64,000 nt of DNA from Clostridium sp. KNHs214 (GCF_000744935.1 NZ_JQMW01000009.1:434001-498000); one strand, 5' to 3'. Counted from the stretch's first letter, positions 35,785 through 44,954 are shown. Numbers and translations: made by a program. The notes: generated from the letters alone by a model not told the origin.

Positions 35785-35830
35785 AAGGAGGATTTGTTGG
35801 CTTGTACATTATGCCAACAATTATATATTG
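35785..35830 (+). promoter_or_regulatory. Ribosome binding site split from its start by a hairpin
   Basis: AAGGAGGA (35785-35792) is followed by TTGTTGGC (35794-35801), an 11-base loop, and the exact complement GCCAACAA (35813-35820), then TTATATA and TTG 35828. The linear distance from GGAGG to TTG is 36 nt; folding the 8-bp hairpin away leaves 9 nt. No ATG, GTG or TTG start lies in frame upstream. Confidence 0.75.
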
Positions 35831-37198
35831 AGTCGGACATATATTATAGATACAAATGTGCTTTTATATTCTCCAGAATCTATATTAAATTTCCAAAGCG
35901 GTGATGTGGTAATACCGGAAGTAGTACTGGAAGAGTTAGATAATTTTAAAAGAAACAATGGAGAAATAGGTTATAATGCTAGGCATGTAGCTAAATTAAT
36001 AGAACAGCTTAGAAAGGACGGAAATTTAGTTGACGGAATTATATTATCAAGTGGTAGAAAATTGAGAGTGGAAACGAATTACTATGAAATAGGAATACCA
36101 AAGTCTTGGGATAAAAATAAACCTGATAATAGAATAATTCAAATCTGCAAAGGATTAAAGGAAAAAGGTGAAGACGTGTATTTAGTTACCATGGATATTA
36201 TGCAGAGAATAAAGTGTGATGCTTTGGGAATTCAAGTTGGTGATTTCTCGGATAATATCCACAGCAGCTATAGTACAAACTATACTGGAAGGACAGAATT
36301 GTATGCTTCTGAAGAAAATGTAAATGAGTTTTATATAAGAAAATGTATTGATTTAAAAGAATTGTTTTGTTACTGTGAAGAAAAAGAGGAGTATATCCGT
36401 CCTAATTTAATAGTAAATGAATTTATATTGATTAGAGCTATAGAAAATCCTAGAAAAACTGCATTAGGAAGATATGATGGCAAGAGAGTTGTTCCTTTAA
36501 TATATAGCAATATAAGGCCTCTTAATATATCACCTAGAAATATAGGACAAAAATTTATGCAAGAAGCTCTCTTTATGGAATGTGATGAAGCGCCGTTAGT
36601 TATAATAAAGGGACCTGCTGGCACAGCTAAAACATTATTTTCTCTAGCTATAGGACTCTACAAAGTGTTAGAAACGAATTCTAGGGAATACAGGAGGATT
36701 TTAGTTTGTAGAGCTAATGTAACTATGGATGAGGAAATTGGATTTCTACCTGGATCGGAGCAAGACAAAATATTGCCTTTTATGAGACCAGTGTATGATA
36801 ATCTGGAGGTTTTAGTGAATTCCTATTATAAATGTAAGGAGGAAGATGAGCTCAATGATAAAATAAGAGAGTTTTTTGATAAAAGAATTATAACTACTGA
36901 GGCAGTAGCATACTTAAGAGGTAGGTCTATATATAAAAACTGGGTAATCATTGATGAGGCACAAAACCTTTCTCCTAAACAAATTAAAGCTATAATTACT
37001 AGAATTGGAAAGGGTACTAAACTAATACTTATAGGAGATCCAGAACAAATAGATCAACCGTCTTTAGACTTTAAATTCAATGGATTGTGTTATGCTTCAG
37101 AGAAAATGAAGGGCAGCAACCTTTGTTATCAGCTTACCTTAAATTATGAAGAATGTGAAAGATCTTCTTTAGCATATGAAGGAGCTAAAAGATTATAA
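35828..37198 (+). CDS. PIN-PhoH ATPase (PhoH2-type)
   Basis: A 456-residue protein joining an N-terminal PIN ribonuclease domain (YIIDTNVLLYSPESI with D8; EVVLEELDNFK; VYLVTMDIMQR) to a C-terminal PhoH-type P-loop ATPase (GPAGTAKT at 262-269, WVIIDEAQNLSPKQ Walker B, LIGDPEQID). PhoH2 proteins are reported to unwind and cleave RNA and in some bacteria pair with an antitoxin; none is seen here. The start is TTG 35828: the family begins just before Y-I-I/V-D-T-N, and no other start is in frame. The RBS arrangement is exceptional and described separately. It may subject translation to RNA-structure control. Confidence 0.9.
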   Translation: MSRTYIIDTNVLLYSPESILNFQSGDVVIPEVVLEELDNFKRNNGEIGYNARHVAKLIEQLRKDGNLVDGIILSSGRKLRVETNYYEIGIPKSWDKNKPDNRIIQICKGLKEKGEDVYLVTMDIMQRIKCDALGIQVGDFSDNIHSSYSTNYTGRTELYASEENVNEFYIRKCIDLKELFCYCEEKEEYIRPNLIVNEFILIRAIENPRKTALGRYDGKRVVPLIYSNIRPLNISPRNIGQKFMQEALFMECDEAPLVIIKGPAGTAKTLFSLAIGLYKVLETNSREYRRILVCRANVTMDEEIGFLPGSEQDKILPFMRPVYDNLEVLVNSYYKCKEEDELNDKIREFFDKRIITTEAVAYLRGRSIYKNWVIIDEAQNLSPKQIKAIITRIGKGTKLILIGDPEQIDQPSLDFKFNGLCYASEKMKGSNLCYQLTLNYEECERSSLAYEGAKRL

Positions 37199-37256
37199 AA
37201 TATTTTAATCATACATTATTAAAAATAATATAATATTAATTATTACGCCCAATTTT

Positions 37257-37318
37257 TAGTGTCTAATTGCCAGTTGCTAGTGAATAAACAGTATAGTAAT
37301 TTGGTGATTAGACATTAT
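37257..37318. repeat. Inverted repeat after phoH
   Basis: GTGTCTAATTGCCA and TGGTGATTAGACAT form imperfect arms around an AT-rich 30-base centre. It is a possible weak terminator or small mobile palindrome. No ORF. Confidence 0.4.
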
Positions 37319-37452
37319 TTATTGGGAAATAATATGTTAACTAAAAATTAAAAAAATTTATATTACTATAGGCATGTGGAATATGTTGTAATGAATATAT
37401 ACTTGTGATATATTTTACTTTATACTTGTATAGTTTAAGAAAGGTGATAAAT

Positions 37453-38436
37453 TTGAAAAGAAATAAGAAAATCACTAAAATTTTAGCTTTCTTAGTTTTT
37501 CAAGTGGTATTTATATTTATAACCATTCCATTTTTTATATTTTGGGGTCCATTTGAAAATATTAAAAAAACTATGGTAGGGGCTTCAATGACTACTTTAA
37601 GTCATCAATATATAGCAAAAAAAATTTTATCACAAGATCGTATAGATGAAATTTTAAGTGAAAATAAATTTGATATAAAAAAGCAAAAGAACTTGGAAGA
37701 AATAAAAAATAATATAAAAAATAGAATTAAAAAAACAAGTATAGAGAAATATTCTATCAGCAGTAAAAGATTTAAGGGATATGTGCTAATTATAGATGAT
37801 CCTAGTAAAATAAAAGTGGGGTATAGTGGTAAAATTGGATTAGAAGGAGAAACTACAAGTAAGATAGCAGAAAGAAATAAAGCTATAGCAGCTGTAAATG
37901 GTGGAGCTTTTGCTTACAACGAGCAGGAAGAATCATGGGTTAGTTCAGGTGCAAAACCTATGGGTATTTTAATATCCAATGGAAGGAATATCTGTAAAAG
38001 TGTAGGAAGAGACTCTCAAATGTATGTTATGGCTTTCACGGAAGATGGAGTGCTATTAGTGGGAAACTATAATTTTAAGGAATTAGAGAGTTTAAAGGTA
38101 AGAGATGCCATATCTTTTGGGCCTCCAATAGTTATTGATGGAAAGGGTACTGTAGTCAAAGGAGATGGTGGATGGGGTATTGCTCCAAGGACAGCTATAG
38201 GTCAGAGAAAAGATGGAAGTATAATTTTATTGGTTATAGATGGAAGACAACCTAGTAGTTATGGAGCTAGTTTAAAGGATTTACAGGACATAATGATTCA
38301 GTTTGCCGCTTATAATGCCACTAATTTAGATGGAGGATCATCTTCCACTATGTACTATAAAGGAGATATACTAAATAATCCTTCAGACCCTTTAGGTGAA
38401 AGAACGGTTCCTTCTATTGTGTATGTAGAAAAATAA
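37453..38436 (+). CDS. Phosphodiester glycosidase (NAGPA) domain protein
   Basis: A 327-residue protein with a basic start and one membrane helix (ILAFLVFQVVFIFITIPFFI), a charged helical linker to about 110, and a C-terminal NAGPA domain: AAVNGGAF, SGAKPMGILISNG, SFGPPIVIDG, PRTAIGQRKDG, VIDGRQPSSYGA and TNLDGGSSSTM. The domain cleaves GlcNAc-1-phosphodiester links in human uncovering enzyme; bacterial copies occur at the cell surface and in spore and exopolysaccharide contexts. The start is TTG 37453, seven bases after AAGGTGA. A family B repeat follows immediately after its stop. Confidence 0.88.
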   Translation: MKRNKKITKILAFLVFQVVFIFITIPFFIFWGPFENIKKTMVGASMTTLSHQYIAKKILSQDRIDEILSENKFDIKKQKNLEEIKNNIKNRIKKTSIEKYSISSKRFKGYVLIIDDPSKIKVGYSGKIGLEGETTSKIAERNKAIAAVNGGAFAYNEQEESWVSSGAKPMGILISNGRNICKSVGRDSQMYVMAFTEDGVLLVGNYNFKELESLKVRDAISFGPPIVIDGKGTVVKGDGGWGIAPRTAIGQRKDGSIILLVIDGRQPSSYGASLKDLQDIMIQFAAYNATNLDGGSSSTMYYKGDILNNPSDPLGERTVPSIVYVEK

Positions 38437-38437
38437 T

Positions 38438-38532
38438 ATTATGATTAACCCACAATAAGGTACAATGTGGTGAAATTATGAAATTTTATAATTAAAGTAA
38501 CTTAATACTTTTTGTGGGATAATCATATTATA
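38438..38532. repeat. Interspersed 93-bp palindromic element, family B, copy 1
   Basis: It starts TATGATTAACCCACAATAAGG and ends in the complement TTTTTGTGGGATAATCATA, with an inner GAAATTATGAAATTTTATAATT hairpin. Copies are at 44036-44130 and 46268-46450. Each begins within 12 bases of a stop codon, here two bases after the glycosidase stop. Confidence 0.88.
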
Positions 38533-38562
38533 TTGTTGCTAAATAAATGATAAGGTGATTTT

Positions 38563-39603
38563 ATGAAAAAATTTCAAAAGGTTCTATTATGGGTTATAAT
38601 AGGTGTATTTATAGAAACATCTTTGCTTTGGTATTTAGATAAATACATATTAGATAATAACATTAATGTTAAAATAACAAAGTTAATATATAAAGAAAAA
38701 GAAGAAAATTATAATACAAAAGCTAGTATACCTTTAGAGACAAAAAATATAAAGATATCTCATGAAGGTAGCTATATTAGCTATTTAACAGAAGAAAAAC
38801 TGAATATAATACATGTAGAAAAAGGTGTAAACGAAAGTTTACCAATAAGTGAAAAAAGCACAATATTGGATTATACATGGGTGGAAAATAGGGATAGAAT
38901 GTTGATATTAGAAGCGCAAAAAGAAAAAAATTCTAATAGAATTAATATATCCTACTATGATGTAAAAAAGCATGAAAAAGAAGAAATAGCACATTTAGCT
39001 TGGTCAAATAATCAAGGAATTACTGGAAACATACTTGTATCTCCAGTAATAGAAATGATATATGTAAATATTGTAGAGGATGAAAAATCTAAGGTATATA
39101 TGGTGGATTTAATGAAAAATGTAAAGGAAGTAGATTTAGGTGAAACTCATATAGGAAATATGCTTGTGACTAAAGAAAATATACTTTTATATGAGAACCT
39201 AGAGGATTCTGTACTAATGCAATATAATAAGGGGGAATGTAAAGACATATGTAAATTAGCTAGTGGTAGGCTGTGGAATTTGGATGATAGAGGAAATATT
39301 TATTTCTATGCAATGGGAAATTCAAGGATTAGTGATATATTATATATTGATAATGCAAGTAATTTGAATAACATGAAGAATAAAAATTTTAAGAAGATAA
39401 GTTTAGACAAGGAATATAGTTTAAGTAGTATTTATGTAAAAGCCAATGGGGAAGTTTATGTAGAAGATGGAAAGCATAACTTAGTTAAAGGGTATAATTC
39501 TGATAAAGTATTTAAATACAAAGGAAGTTTTATTGGATTTTATAAATATGGTTTCCTTTATAAAAATCAGAGTGGAGATATTAAAAGAGAAGAAATAAAA
39601 TAA
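38563..39603 (+). CDS. Membrane-anchored protein, propeller-like, unknown function
   Basis: A 346-residue protein with one N-terminal membrane segment (VLLWVIIGVFIETSLLWYL) and a large outside domain of repeating beta-rich units: HEGSYISYLTEEKLNIIHVE, TWVENRDRMLILEAQ, INISYYDVKKHEKEEIAHLAW, RLWNLDDRGNIYFYAMG. The spacing suggests a TolB- or WD40-like propeller, but sequence signatures are weak. It is the next gene after the glycosidase, 126 bases away across repeat B1. AAGGTGATTTT precedes the ATG. No function is assigned. Confidence 0.7.
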   Translation: MKKFQKVLLWVIIGVFIETSLLWYLDKYILDNNINVKITKLIYKEKEENYNTKASIPLETKNIKISHEGSYISYLTEEKLNIIHVEKGVNESLPISEKSTILDYTWVENRDRMLILEAQKEKNSNRINISYYDVKKHEKEEIAHLAWSNNQGITGNILVSPVIEMIYVNIVEDEKSKVYMVDLMKNVKEVDLGETHIGNMLVTKENILLYENLEDSVLMQYNKGECKDICKLASGRLWNLDDRGNIYFYAMGNSRISDILYIDNASNLNNMKNKNFKKISLDKEYSLSSIYVKANGEVYVEDGKHNLVKGYNSDKVFKYKGSFIGFYKYGFLYKNQSGDIKREEIK

Positions 39604-39758
39604 TTATTAATTACTATTGATTTATAAGCCCCTAATTTCTGGGCATCAAGTCTAGACAGCAAATTATAATTATCTAAATGGTAATTGGAGACTAGGGGTT
39701 GAAGATTAGAAAACTTTAGTGCGTAAATAAATTTTTAATATTTTAGGGGGAGAGAAGT

Positions 39759-40430
39759 TTGTTCAGTAGAGAATATATATTAGAAAAAATATTAATTATT
39801 CCAGCTATATTAGTAGCATTTACCGTGCATGAATATGCTCATGCAAAGATAGCAGATAAACTAGGTGATAAAACACCTAGATTTCAAGGAAGACTCACAT
39901 TAAATCCTATTAATCACATAGACCCAATAGGATTTATCATGATACTGATTTTAGGATTTGGATGGGCAAAACCTGTTGAAACTAATCCTAGAGCTTTTAA
40001 AAATTATTATAAAGATGATTTAAAAGTATCCATAGCAGGCCCTATTTCAAATTTATTAGCAGCATTGATTTTTGTATTGATTTATGGTTTTATAGCTAAT
40101 CATATTTTTATTGGGGATTTTGGACGAAAAGTCAATACCATAATGTTCCTTATACTTTACATATTGCGAGGAGTAGTAGAAATTAATGTACTTCTATTTT
40201 TATTTAATTTATTGCCTATACCAGGACTAGATGGATTTCATGTTTTAAAAGATTTATTCCACAAGTTTTTTTATAAATTTTCAGATGTAATTTATGGTTA
40301 TCAAATGGTGATACTTGTTTTATTTATAGTCCCATTGCCAGGATTAAGAATTTCTATAGCTTCTTTAATAATAGGCTTTCCTTATAGAGCTATAGTTAGT
40401 TTTTTCTTTAAAATAGCAAGTTTCATTTAG
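39759..40430 (+). CDS. M50 family membrane metalloprotease (site-2 protease)
   Basis: A 223-residue integral membrane protease with five to six helices. Zinc ligands H24 and H28 are in HEYAH; the second motif LPIPGLDG (152-159) supplies D158. It lacks PDZ or CBS domains, placing it with the small YwhC-like group 3. The start is TTG 39759, supported by AGGGGGAGAG. It may cleave anti-sigma or signal-peptide substrates in the membrane; no obvious substrate gene is adjacent. A hairpin (CCCCTAATTTC / AGACTAGGGG, 39629-39700) lies upstream. Confidence 0.92.
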   Translation: MFSREYILEKILIIPAILVAFTVHEYAHAKIADKLGDKTPRFQGRLTLNPINHIDPIGFIMILILGFGWAKPVETNPRAFKNYYKDDLKVSIAGPISNLLAALIFVLIYGFIANHIFIGDFGRKVNTIMFLILYILRGVVEINVLLFLFNLLPIPGLDGFHVLKDLFHKFFYKFSDVIYGYQMVILVLFIVPLPGLRISIASLIIGFPYRAIVSFFFKIASFI

Positions 40431-40630
40431 TAGAAAAATATTCATACAATAGCTATAATATCTTCAGATGGATTTTCAATGGCAGTAAATAGGTTCGGAA
40501 GTATCAACATACTTTTAGTAGAAGCAGAGAAGATTAACTCTTTGCTTCTTATTTTTGGATTTTTTATTGTTTTATACAACTTTTCTATGTTAAAATTATA
40601 GACGTATGTTATGTATATAGGAGGAAGAAC

Positions 40631-41266
40631 ATGAGACTAAGGAAAAAATGGTGGGCAAGACCTGAATTAGAGAAAAGTGAAGCATTCATTTCAGATGCTA
40701 AAGAATTAAAAGGAAGATGGCATGAAGAATTTAGAAATGATAATGATATATATTTAGAATTAGGATGTGGAAGAGGTGGATTTGTATCTAAAGCAGCTTT
40801 GAAACATCTAGATAAAAATTTTGTAGCAGTGGATCTTAAAGATGAAGTTTTAATATATGTGCTTAGAAGACTTCAAGAAGAGGAAATTACAAATGTAAGA
40901 ATAACAGCTATGAATATAATGGGAATATCTGATGTATTTCAAAAGGGAGAAATTAAAAGAATATTTATAAATTTTTGTAATCCATGGCCTAAGGAAAGAC
41001 ATAAAAAGAGAAGGCTTACTCATACAAAATTTTTAGAATACTATAAACAGTTTATAGAAAAAGGGTGCCAAATATGGTTTAAAACTGATGATGATGAATT
41101 GTTTGAGGAATCTTTGGAGTATTTTAAGGAAAGTGGATTTAGTTTTAAATATTTAACTAGAGATTTACATAATGAAAATTTTAATGATAATATAGTTACT
41201 GAATATGAATCTAAATTCGTAGAGCAAGGAATAAAAATAAAGTTTTTAATAGCGGAATTAAATTAA
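40631..41266 (+). CDS. trmB: tRNA (guanine-N7-)-methyltransferase
   Basis: A 211-residue SAM-dependent enzyme that methylates G46 in the tRNA variable loop. It begins [14 protein letters not shown], the usual TrmB start; motif I is [10 protein letters not shown], followed by [10 protein letters not shown] and the signature [32 protein letters not shown] precedes the ATG. It is monocistronic with a terminator after it. Confidence 0.96.
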   Translation: MRLRKKWWARPELEKSEAFISDAKELKGRWHEEFRNDNDIYLELGCGRGGFVSKAALKHLDKNFVAVDLKDEVLIYVLRRLQEEEITNVRITAMNIMGISDVFQKGEIKRIFINFCNPWPKERHKKRRLTHTKFLEYYKQFIEKGCQIWFKTDDDELFEESLEYFKESGFSFKYLTRDLHNENFNDNIVTEYESKFVEQGIKIKFLIAELN

Positions 41267-41278
41267 TAAAAGATATAT

Positions 41279-41325
41279 ATGCAAGGCTATACCTGAAATG
41301 GTAAGGTCTTGCAACTTTTTTTATT
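41279..41325 (+). terminator. Rho-independent terminator after trmB
   Basis: TGCAAGGCTATACC pairs with GGTAAGGTCTTGCA around TGAAAT, followed by ACTTTTTTTATT. Confidence 0.85.
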
Positions 41326-41434
41326 ATGTTATTTTATTTTTTTATATAAGAATTAAAATTCACGAACTATTTACTGAAATAAAAGAAATATGTTAGTATT
41401 ATTAAGAAAGGTACATATGGATGGGGGATTGAAA

Positions 41435-42508
41435 ATGTCATTATTAAAAAGTACAATAAAGGAAATTAAGCCATTAAAAGAAGAGGCTATAAAAAAAGCG
41501 TGGGATAGAATAGATAATTTAACCAAACCTATTGGAAGTTTGGGAAGGCTTGAAGAAATAGCTGCTCAAATGGCAGGTATTACGGGAGAAGTTTTTCCTA
41601 AGATAAAAAATAAAAATATAATAATAATGTGTTCGGATAATGGAGTTGTAGAGGAGAATGTAAGTAATAATTCTCAAAAGATAACAAGTATAGTTACAAA
41701 TAATTTTACTAGAGATATAACTGGGGTTCATGTTCTTTCTAAGTTCACTAACACAGATATGACGGTGGTAGATATAGGTGTAAATTGTGATTTCCATAAT
41801 AATTTAATAATAGATAAAAAAATTTCTTATGGTACAAAAAACATGGCTAAGGAACCTGCTATGACAAGAGAACAAGCCATAAGAGCGGTAGAAATTGGTA
41901 TAGAAATGGTAGATAACCTAGTAGAAGAAGGAGTAAATTTATTTGGTACAGGAGAAATGGGAGTGGGAAATACCACTACTAGTGCAGCAGTTTTAAGTGT
42001 GCTTTGTGATTTAGAGCCAGAAATTACTGCAGGAAAGGGTTCTGGTATAACAGATACACAATTAATGTGTAAAAGAGAGGCCATTAGAAAGGCTATAGAA
42101 GTAAACAAGCCAGATAAAAGTGATGTTATAGATGTATTATCTAAAGTTGGTGGGTATGACATTGCAGGGCTTTGTGGCTGTTTTTTAGGAGCAGCTAAAA
42201 ATAGAGTGCCCATTGTGATAGATGGATTTATAGCGTCGGCAGCTGCTTTGTGTGCTTGTAGATTAAATCCTTTATGCAAAAATTATATATTTTCATCACA
42301 TTTATCAGCAGAACCAGCTGCCATACACATGTTAAAAGAAATAGGAGTAGAACCATTATTGAATTTAAAAATGAGATTGGGAGAAGGATCTGGATGCCCT
42401 TTGGCTTTTAATATAATAGAAGCTGCAATTTATACTATGGAAAACATGGGAACTTTTGAAGATGCAGCACTAGATGTTAATGAATATATAGATATAAGAG
42501 AAAAATAA
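41435..42508 (+). CDS. cobT: Nicotinate-nucleotide-dimethylbenzimidazole phosphoribosyltransferase
   Basis: A 357-residue enzyme that makes alpha-ribazole phosphate, the nucleotide loop precursor of cobalamin. The catalytic base is E317 in LRLGEGSGCPLA, at the same number as in the Salmonella enzyme; GVGNTTTSAAVL and VIDGFIASAAAL are family motifs. The frame extends upstream to 41390, but ATG 41435 with GGGGGATT at the right distance is chosen. It begins the cobalamin-assembly gene set; no cobalamin riboswitch is seen before it. Confidence 0.95.
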   Translation: MSLLKSTIKEIKPLKEEAIKKAWDRIDNLTKPIGSLGRLEEIAAQMAGITGEVFPKIKNKNIIIMCSDNGVVEENVSNNSQKITSIVTNNFTRDITGVHVLSKFTNTDMTVVDIGVNCDFHNNLIIDKKISYGTKNMAKEPAMTREQAIRAVEIGIEMVDNLVEEGVNLFGTGEMGVGNTTTSAAVLSVLCDLEPEITAGKGSGITDTQLMCKREAIRKAIEVNKPDKSDVIDVLSKVGGYDIAGLCGCFLGAAKNRVPIVIDGFIASAAALCACRLNPLCKNYIFSSHLSAEPAAIHMLKEIGVEPLLNLKMRLGEGSGCPLAFNIIEAAIYTMENMGTFEDAALDVNEYIDIREK

Positions 42509-42509
42509 A

Positions 42510-42650
42510 CATAAGGTAAGAAGTAAAAGTGAAAAGGTGAGAACTAATAGGTAAAAAGTAAAAACTATTGAAAAAATTCAGTAAAGCTGAATTTTCACTA
42601 CAACTATTACTTCTTACTTCTTAGCTATTACCTATTATAACTGCGAAAAT
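42510..42650. repeat. Nested palindromic repeat between cobT and cobC
   Basis: The outer arms run AGGTAAGAAGTAAAAGTGA (plus an AATAGGTAAAAAGTAA copy) and the complementary TTACTTCTTACTTCTTAGC / ATTACCTATT. The centre is a perfect hairpin AAAATTCAG / CTGAATTTT (42573-42595). The gap carries no ORF. The centre may terminate weakly. Confidence 0.65.
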
Positions 42651-42724
42651 TGAACTAATAAATTTTAAACCCTAGTGTAAGATTATAATTGAAGATTAAA
42701 AAAGAGATGAGGTTTTATGGAGAA

Positions 42725-43324
42725 ATGAATATATACTTAGTACGGCATGGGGAAACTGCTGAAAATGCAAAAGGAACCTATTATGGCAGTATGAATGTAG
42801 GGTTAAATAAAAAAGGAATTGCCCAAATAGAAACTTTATCAAAATTCTTTAATAATGTGAATATAGATAAGGTTTATATAAGTGATACTAAAAGGGCATA
42901 TGAAACAGCAAAAATTATATTAAGCGAAAAGTCCATGCCGCTATTTAGGGATGAGAGATTAAAAGAAACCAGTTTTGGCGATTTTGAGGGGAAAACTTTT
43001 GAAGAACTATCTAAAGATTATCCAAAGGAGTGCCAATTGTGGGTGAAAGATTGGAAAAACTTTAGACCGCCTAATGGAGAAACCTATATGGAGATGTATG
43101 AAAGGGTTTCTAATTTTATGGATGAATTAAAAGAAATGAGCTACGATAATGTGCTGGTTGTAACCCATTCAGGAGTTATTAAGGCAATTTTATGCTATGT
43201 AATGGATGGCAACATGGATTTGTTTTGGAAGTTTGCTTGTTCAAATGGAGATAGAGTTTTGATTAAATATGAATATGGAAATCTTTATTTGGATTCCATA
43301 ACACACGCTTTATTAGTTGACTAG
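42725..43324 (+). CDS. cobC: Alpha-ribazole phosphatase-like histidine phosphatase
   Basis: A 199-residue histidine phosphatase. The phosphohistidine is H8 in LVRHGETAENAKG, with the second histidine in VVTHSGVIKA; FGDFEGKTFEEL is typical of CobC/phosphoglycerate mutase-like enzymes. In this position it should remove the phosphate from alpha-ribazole phosphate or cobalamin phosphate. Frames open from TTG 42689 and ATG 42707; ATG 42725 is chosen because homologues begin MNIYLVRHGE, with GAGG 12 bases upstream, though the start is not certain. Confidence 0.82.
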   Translation: MNIYLVRHGETAENAKGTYYGSMNVGLNKKGIAQIETLSKFFNNVNIDKVYISDTKRAYETAKIILSEKSMPLFRDERLKETSFGDFEGKTFEELSKDYPKECQLWVKDWKNFRPPNGETYMEMYERVSNFMDELKEMSYDNVLVVTHSGVIKAILCYVMDGNMDLFWKFACSNGDRVLIKYEYGNLYLDSITHALLVD

Positions 43325-43475
43325 TTTGCTAGTGAAATAAAAGAAGTTCAATTTAAAATTCAGTACAAAATATTTTTGAAGTTTTTGTAAGAAAAGTTCG
43401 ATGGGCACATTAGTGATTACGAGAGAAATAATTTAGCACTAGAATTATAGCATATAGGAAGGGGAGACTTTTAAA

Positions 43476-44024
43476 GTGAGTAAAGTTGTTTTAGTTACTG
43501 GTGGAAGTAGAAGTGGGAAAAGTAGTTTTGCAGAGAATTTGTTGAAGGATACAAATGATGTGCTTTATATAGCTACGGCAATAATTACAGATGGAGAGAT
43601 GAAGGATAGAATCAAAAAACATAGGGAAAGCAGAAATGCAAAATGGCAAACCTATGAGGGATTTAAGGATTTAGACAAAGTTGTAGAGAAATGTACCCAT
43701 AAAAACATAATGCTAGATTGTGTTACTGTTATGATAACTAATTTAATGTTTGAAGAACACAAGGACTTTGATAGTATGTCCATGGAAGAAGTGGATGAGC
43801 TATTGATATACATAAAAGATCAATTTGGAAAGTTTATAGATAAAGCCAAGGAGAAAGATATAAATCTAGTTATGGTAACTAACGAAGTGGGAAGTGGTTT
43901 GGTGCCGGAGTATAAGTTGAGTAGAATTTTTAGAGATATTGCAGGGTTTACCAATCAATTTATAGCTAGAAAAAGTCACGAAGTTTATTTTACGGCCTGT
44001 GGACTGCCACTAAAACTAAAATAA
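43476..44024 (+). CDS. cobU: Adenosylcobinamide kinase / guanylyltransferase
   Basis: A 182-residue bifunctional enzyme with P-loop GGSRSGKSS (9-17), IATAIITDGEMKDRIKKHRESR holding the guanylylated histidine region, and VTNEVGSGLVPEYKLSRIFRDIAG. It phosphorylates adenosylcobinamide and forms the GDP derivative used by CobS. It starts with GTG 43476; GGAAGGGGAGA is upstream. Repeat B2 follows twelve bases after its stop. Confidence 0.93.
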   Translation: MSKVVLVTGGSRSGKSSFAENLLKDTNDVLYIATAIITDGEMKDRIKKHRESRNAKWQTYEGFKDLDKVVEKCTHKNIMLDCVTVMITNLMFEEHKDFDSMSMEEVDELLIYIKDQFGKFIDKAKEKDINLVMVTNEVGSGLVPEYKLSRIFRDIAGFTNQFIARKSHEVYFTACGLPLKLK

Positions 44025-44035
44025 TTAATAATAAA

Positions 44036-44130
44036 TATTATGATTAAACCACAAAAAGGTCAATGCGGTGGAATTATGAAATTTCATAATTCAAGTAATG
44101 TAATGCTTTTTGTGAGATAATCATATTATA
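44036..44130. repeat. Interspersed 93-bp element, family B, copy 2
   Basis: ATTATGATTAAACCACAAAAAGG to TTTTTGTGAGATAATCATATT, with the inner perfect hairpin AATTATGAAATTTCATAATT. It matches copies at 38438 and 46268 and lies directly after cobU. Confidence 0.88.
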
Positions 44131-44192
44131 CTTGCGAAATAAAAGTTTACTAAAAGATAATTTTACAATTTAAATAATTGGAGATGAGTATA

Positions 44193-44954
44193 GTGAAGGA
44201 ATTCTTTAATAATTTTCTACTTTTTGTACAGTTTTTAACAAGAATACCTATAAATAAAAATTTGCCTTGTGAAATGGACAATTTTAAAAATGGAATAATA
44301 TTTTTCCCTGTAATTGGACTTATAATTGGCGGCGTTCAATGGATAGTGGTATATGTTTTTAGTAGAATTTTGCCTGTAAATATAGTGGCAGTTTTTGCAA
44401 TAATAGCAGCACTTCTAATAACAGGAGCTCTCCATGTAGATGGATGGGGAGATGTGTTTGATGGTTTTTTTTCCTTTAAAGGAGGAAAAGAAAAAATAAT
44501 AGAGGTAATGAAGGACAGTAGAATTGGAACTTATTCATGTATAGCTATAATTTGCAATTTTATTTTAAAGTATGCAGGAATATCAAATTTAATTACTGGG
44601 GGCTTTAGTTTATGGATTATAGCGGTTCCTGTAATGGCAAAGTGTTGTGTGGTATTTATATGCTACATTGGGAATACTGCAAAAAAAACTGGTTCGGGAA
44701 ATGTATTTATAGGAAATGTAGAGCTCATAGGAGTAATAGTATCCTCTTTAATAGGAATGATTATAATAGTACCTATAGTAGGGGCAGGAAACTTTTTAAT
44801 AATTGCTATAGTAGATATATTGTTAACTTTACTAATAAATATATTTTGTAAACATTATATAGGTGGTCACACTGGAGATACTTTAGGATTTACTAGTGAA
44901 GCTATAGAGATAGTTACTTTAATAGTTATGTCTTCTATTGTTTTTAATATGTAA
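44193..44954 (+). CDS. cobS: Cobalamin synthase (adenosylcobinamide-GDP ribazoletransferase)
   Basis: A 253-residue integral membrane enzyme with about seven helices. It joins adenosylcobinamide-GDP to alpha-ribazole. The signature ALHVDGWGDVFDGFFSF contains the acidic D-G-x-x-D metal motif; KDSRIGTYS and GGHTGDTLGFTSEAIE are further family blocks. GTG 44193 is preferred over TTG 44178 and ATG 44184 because GGAGATGAG is then nine bases away and the protein begins at KEFFNNFLLFVQFLTRIP. Confidence 0.93.
   Translation: MKEFFNNFLLFVQFLTRIPINKNLPCEMDNFKNGIIFFPVIGLIIGGVQWIVVYVFSRILPVNIVAVFAIIAALLITGALHVDGWGDVFDGFFSFKGGKEKIIEVMKDSRIGTYSCIAIICNFILKYAGISNLITGGFSLWIIAVPVMAKCCVVFICYIGNTAKKTGSGNVFIGNVELIGVIVSSLIGMIIIVPIVGAGNFLIIAIVDILLTLLINIFCKHYIGGHTGDTLGFTSEAIEIVTLIVMSSIVFNM

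Noticed and set aside
35828-37198. Toxin-antitoxin pair with the PIN domain
   Set aside because: No antitoxin-sized gene precedes it; the PIN domain is fused to a PhoH ATPase, which defines a separate family.
41330-41434. Cobalamin riboswitch upstream of cobT
   Set aside because: The B12-box motif and the required long structured leader are absent; only a terminator and a short AT-rich gap are present.
44612-44851. Second plus-strand frame inside cobS
   Set aside because: It is fully contained in the well-supported cobS gene in another frame, with no RBS.
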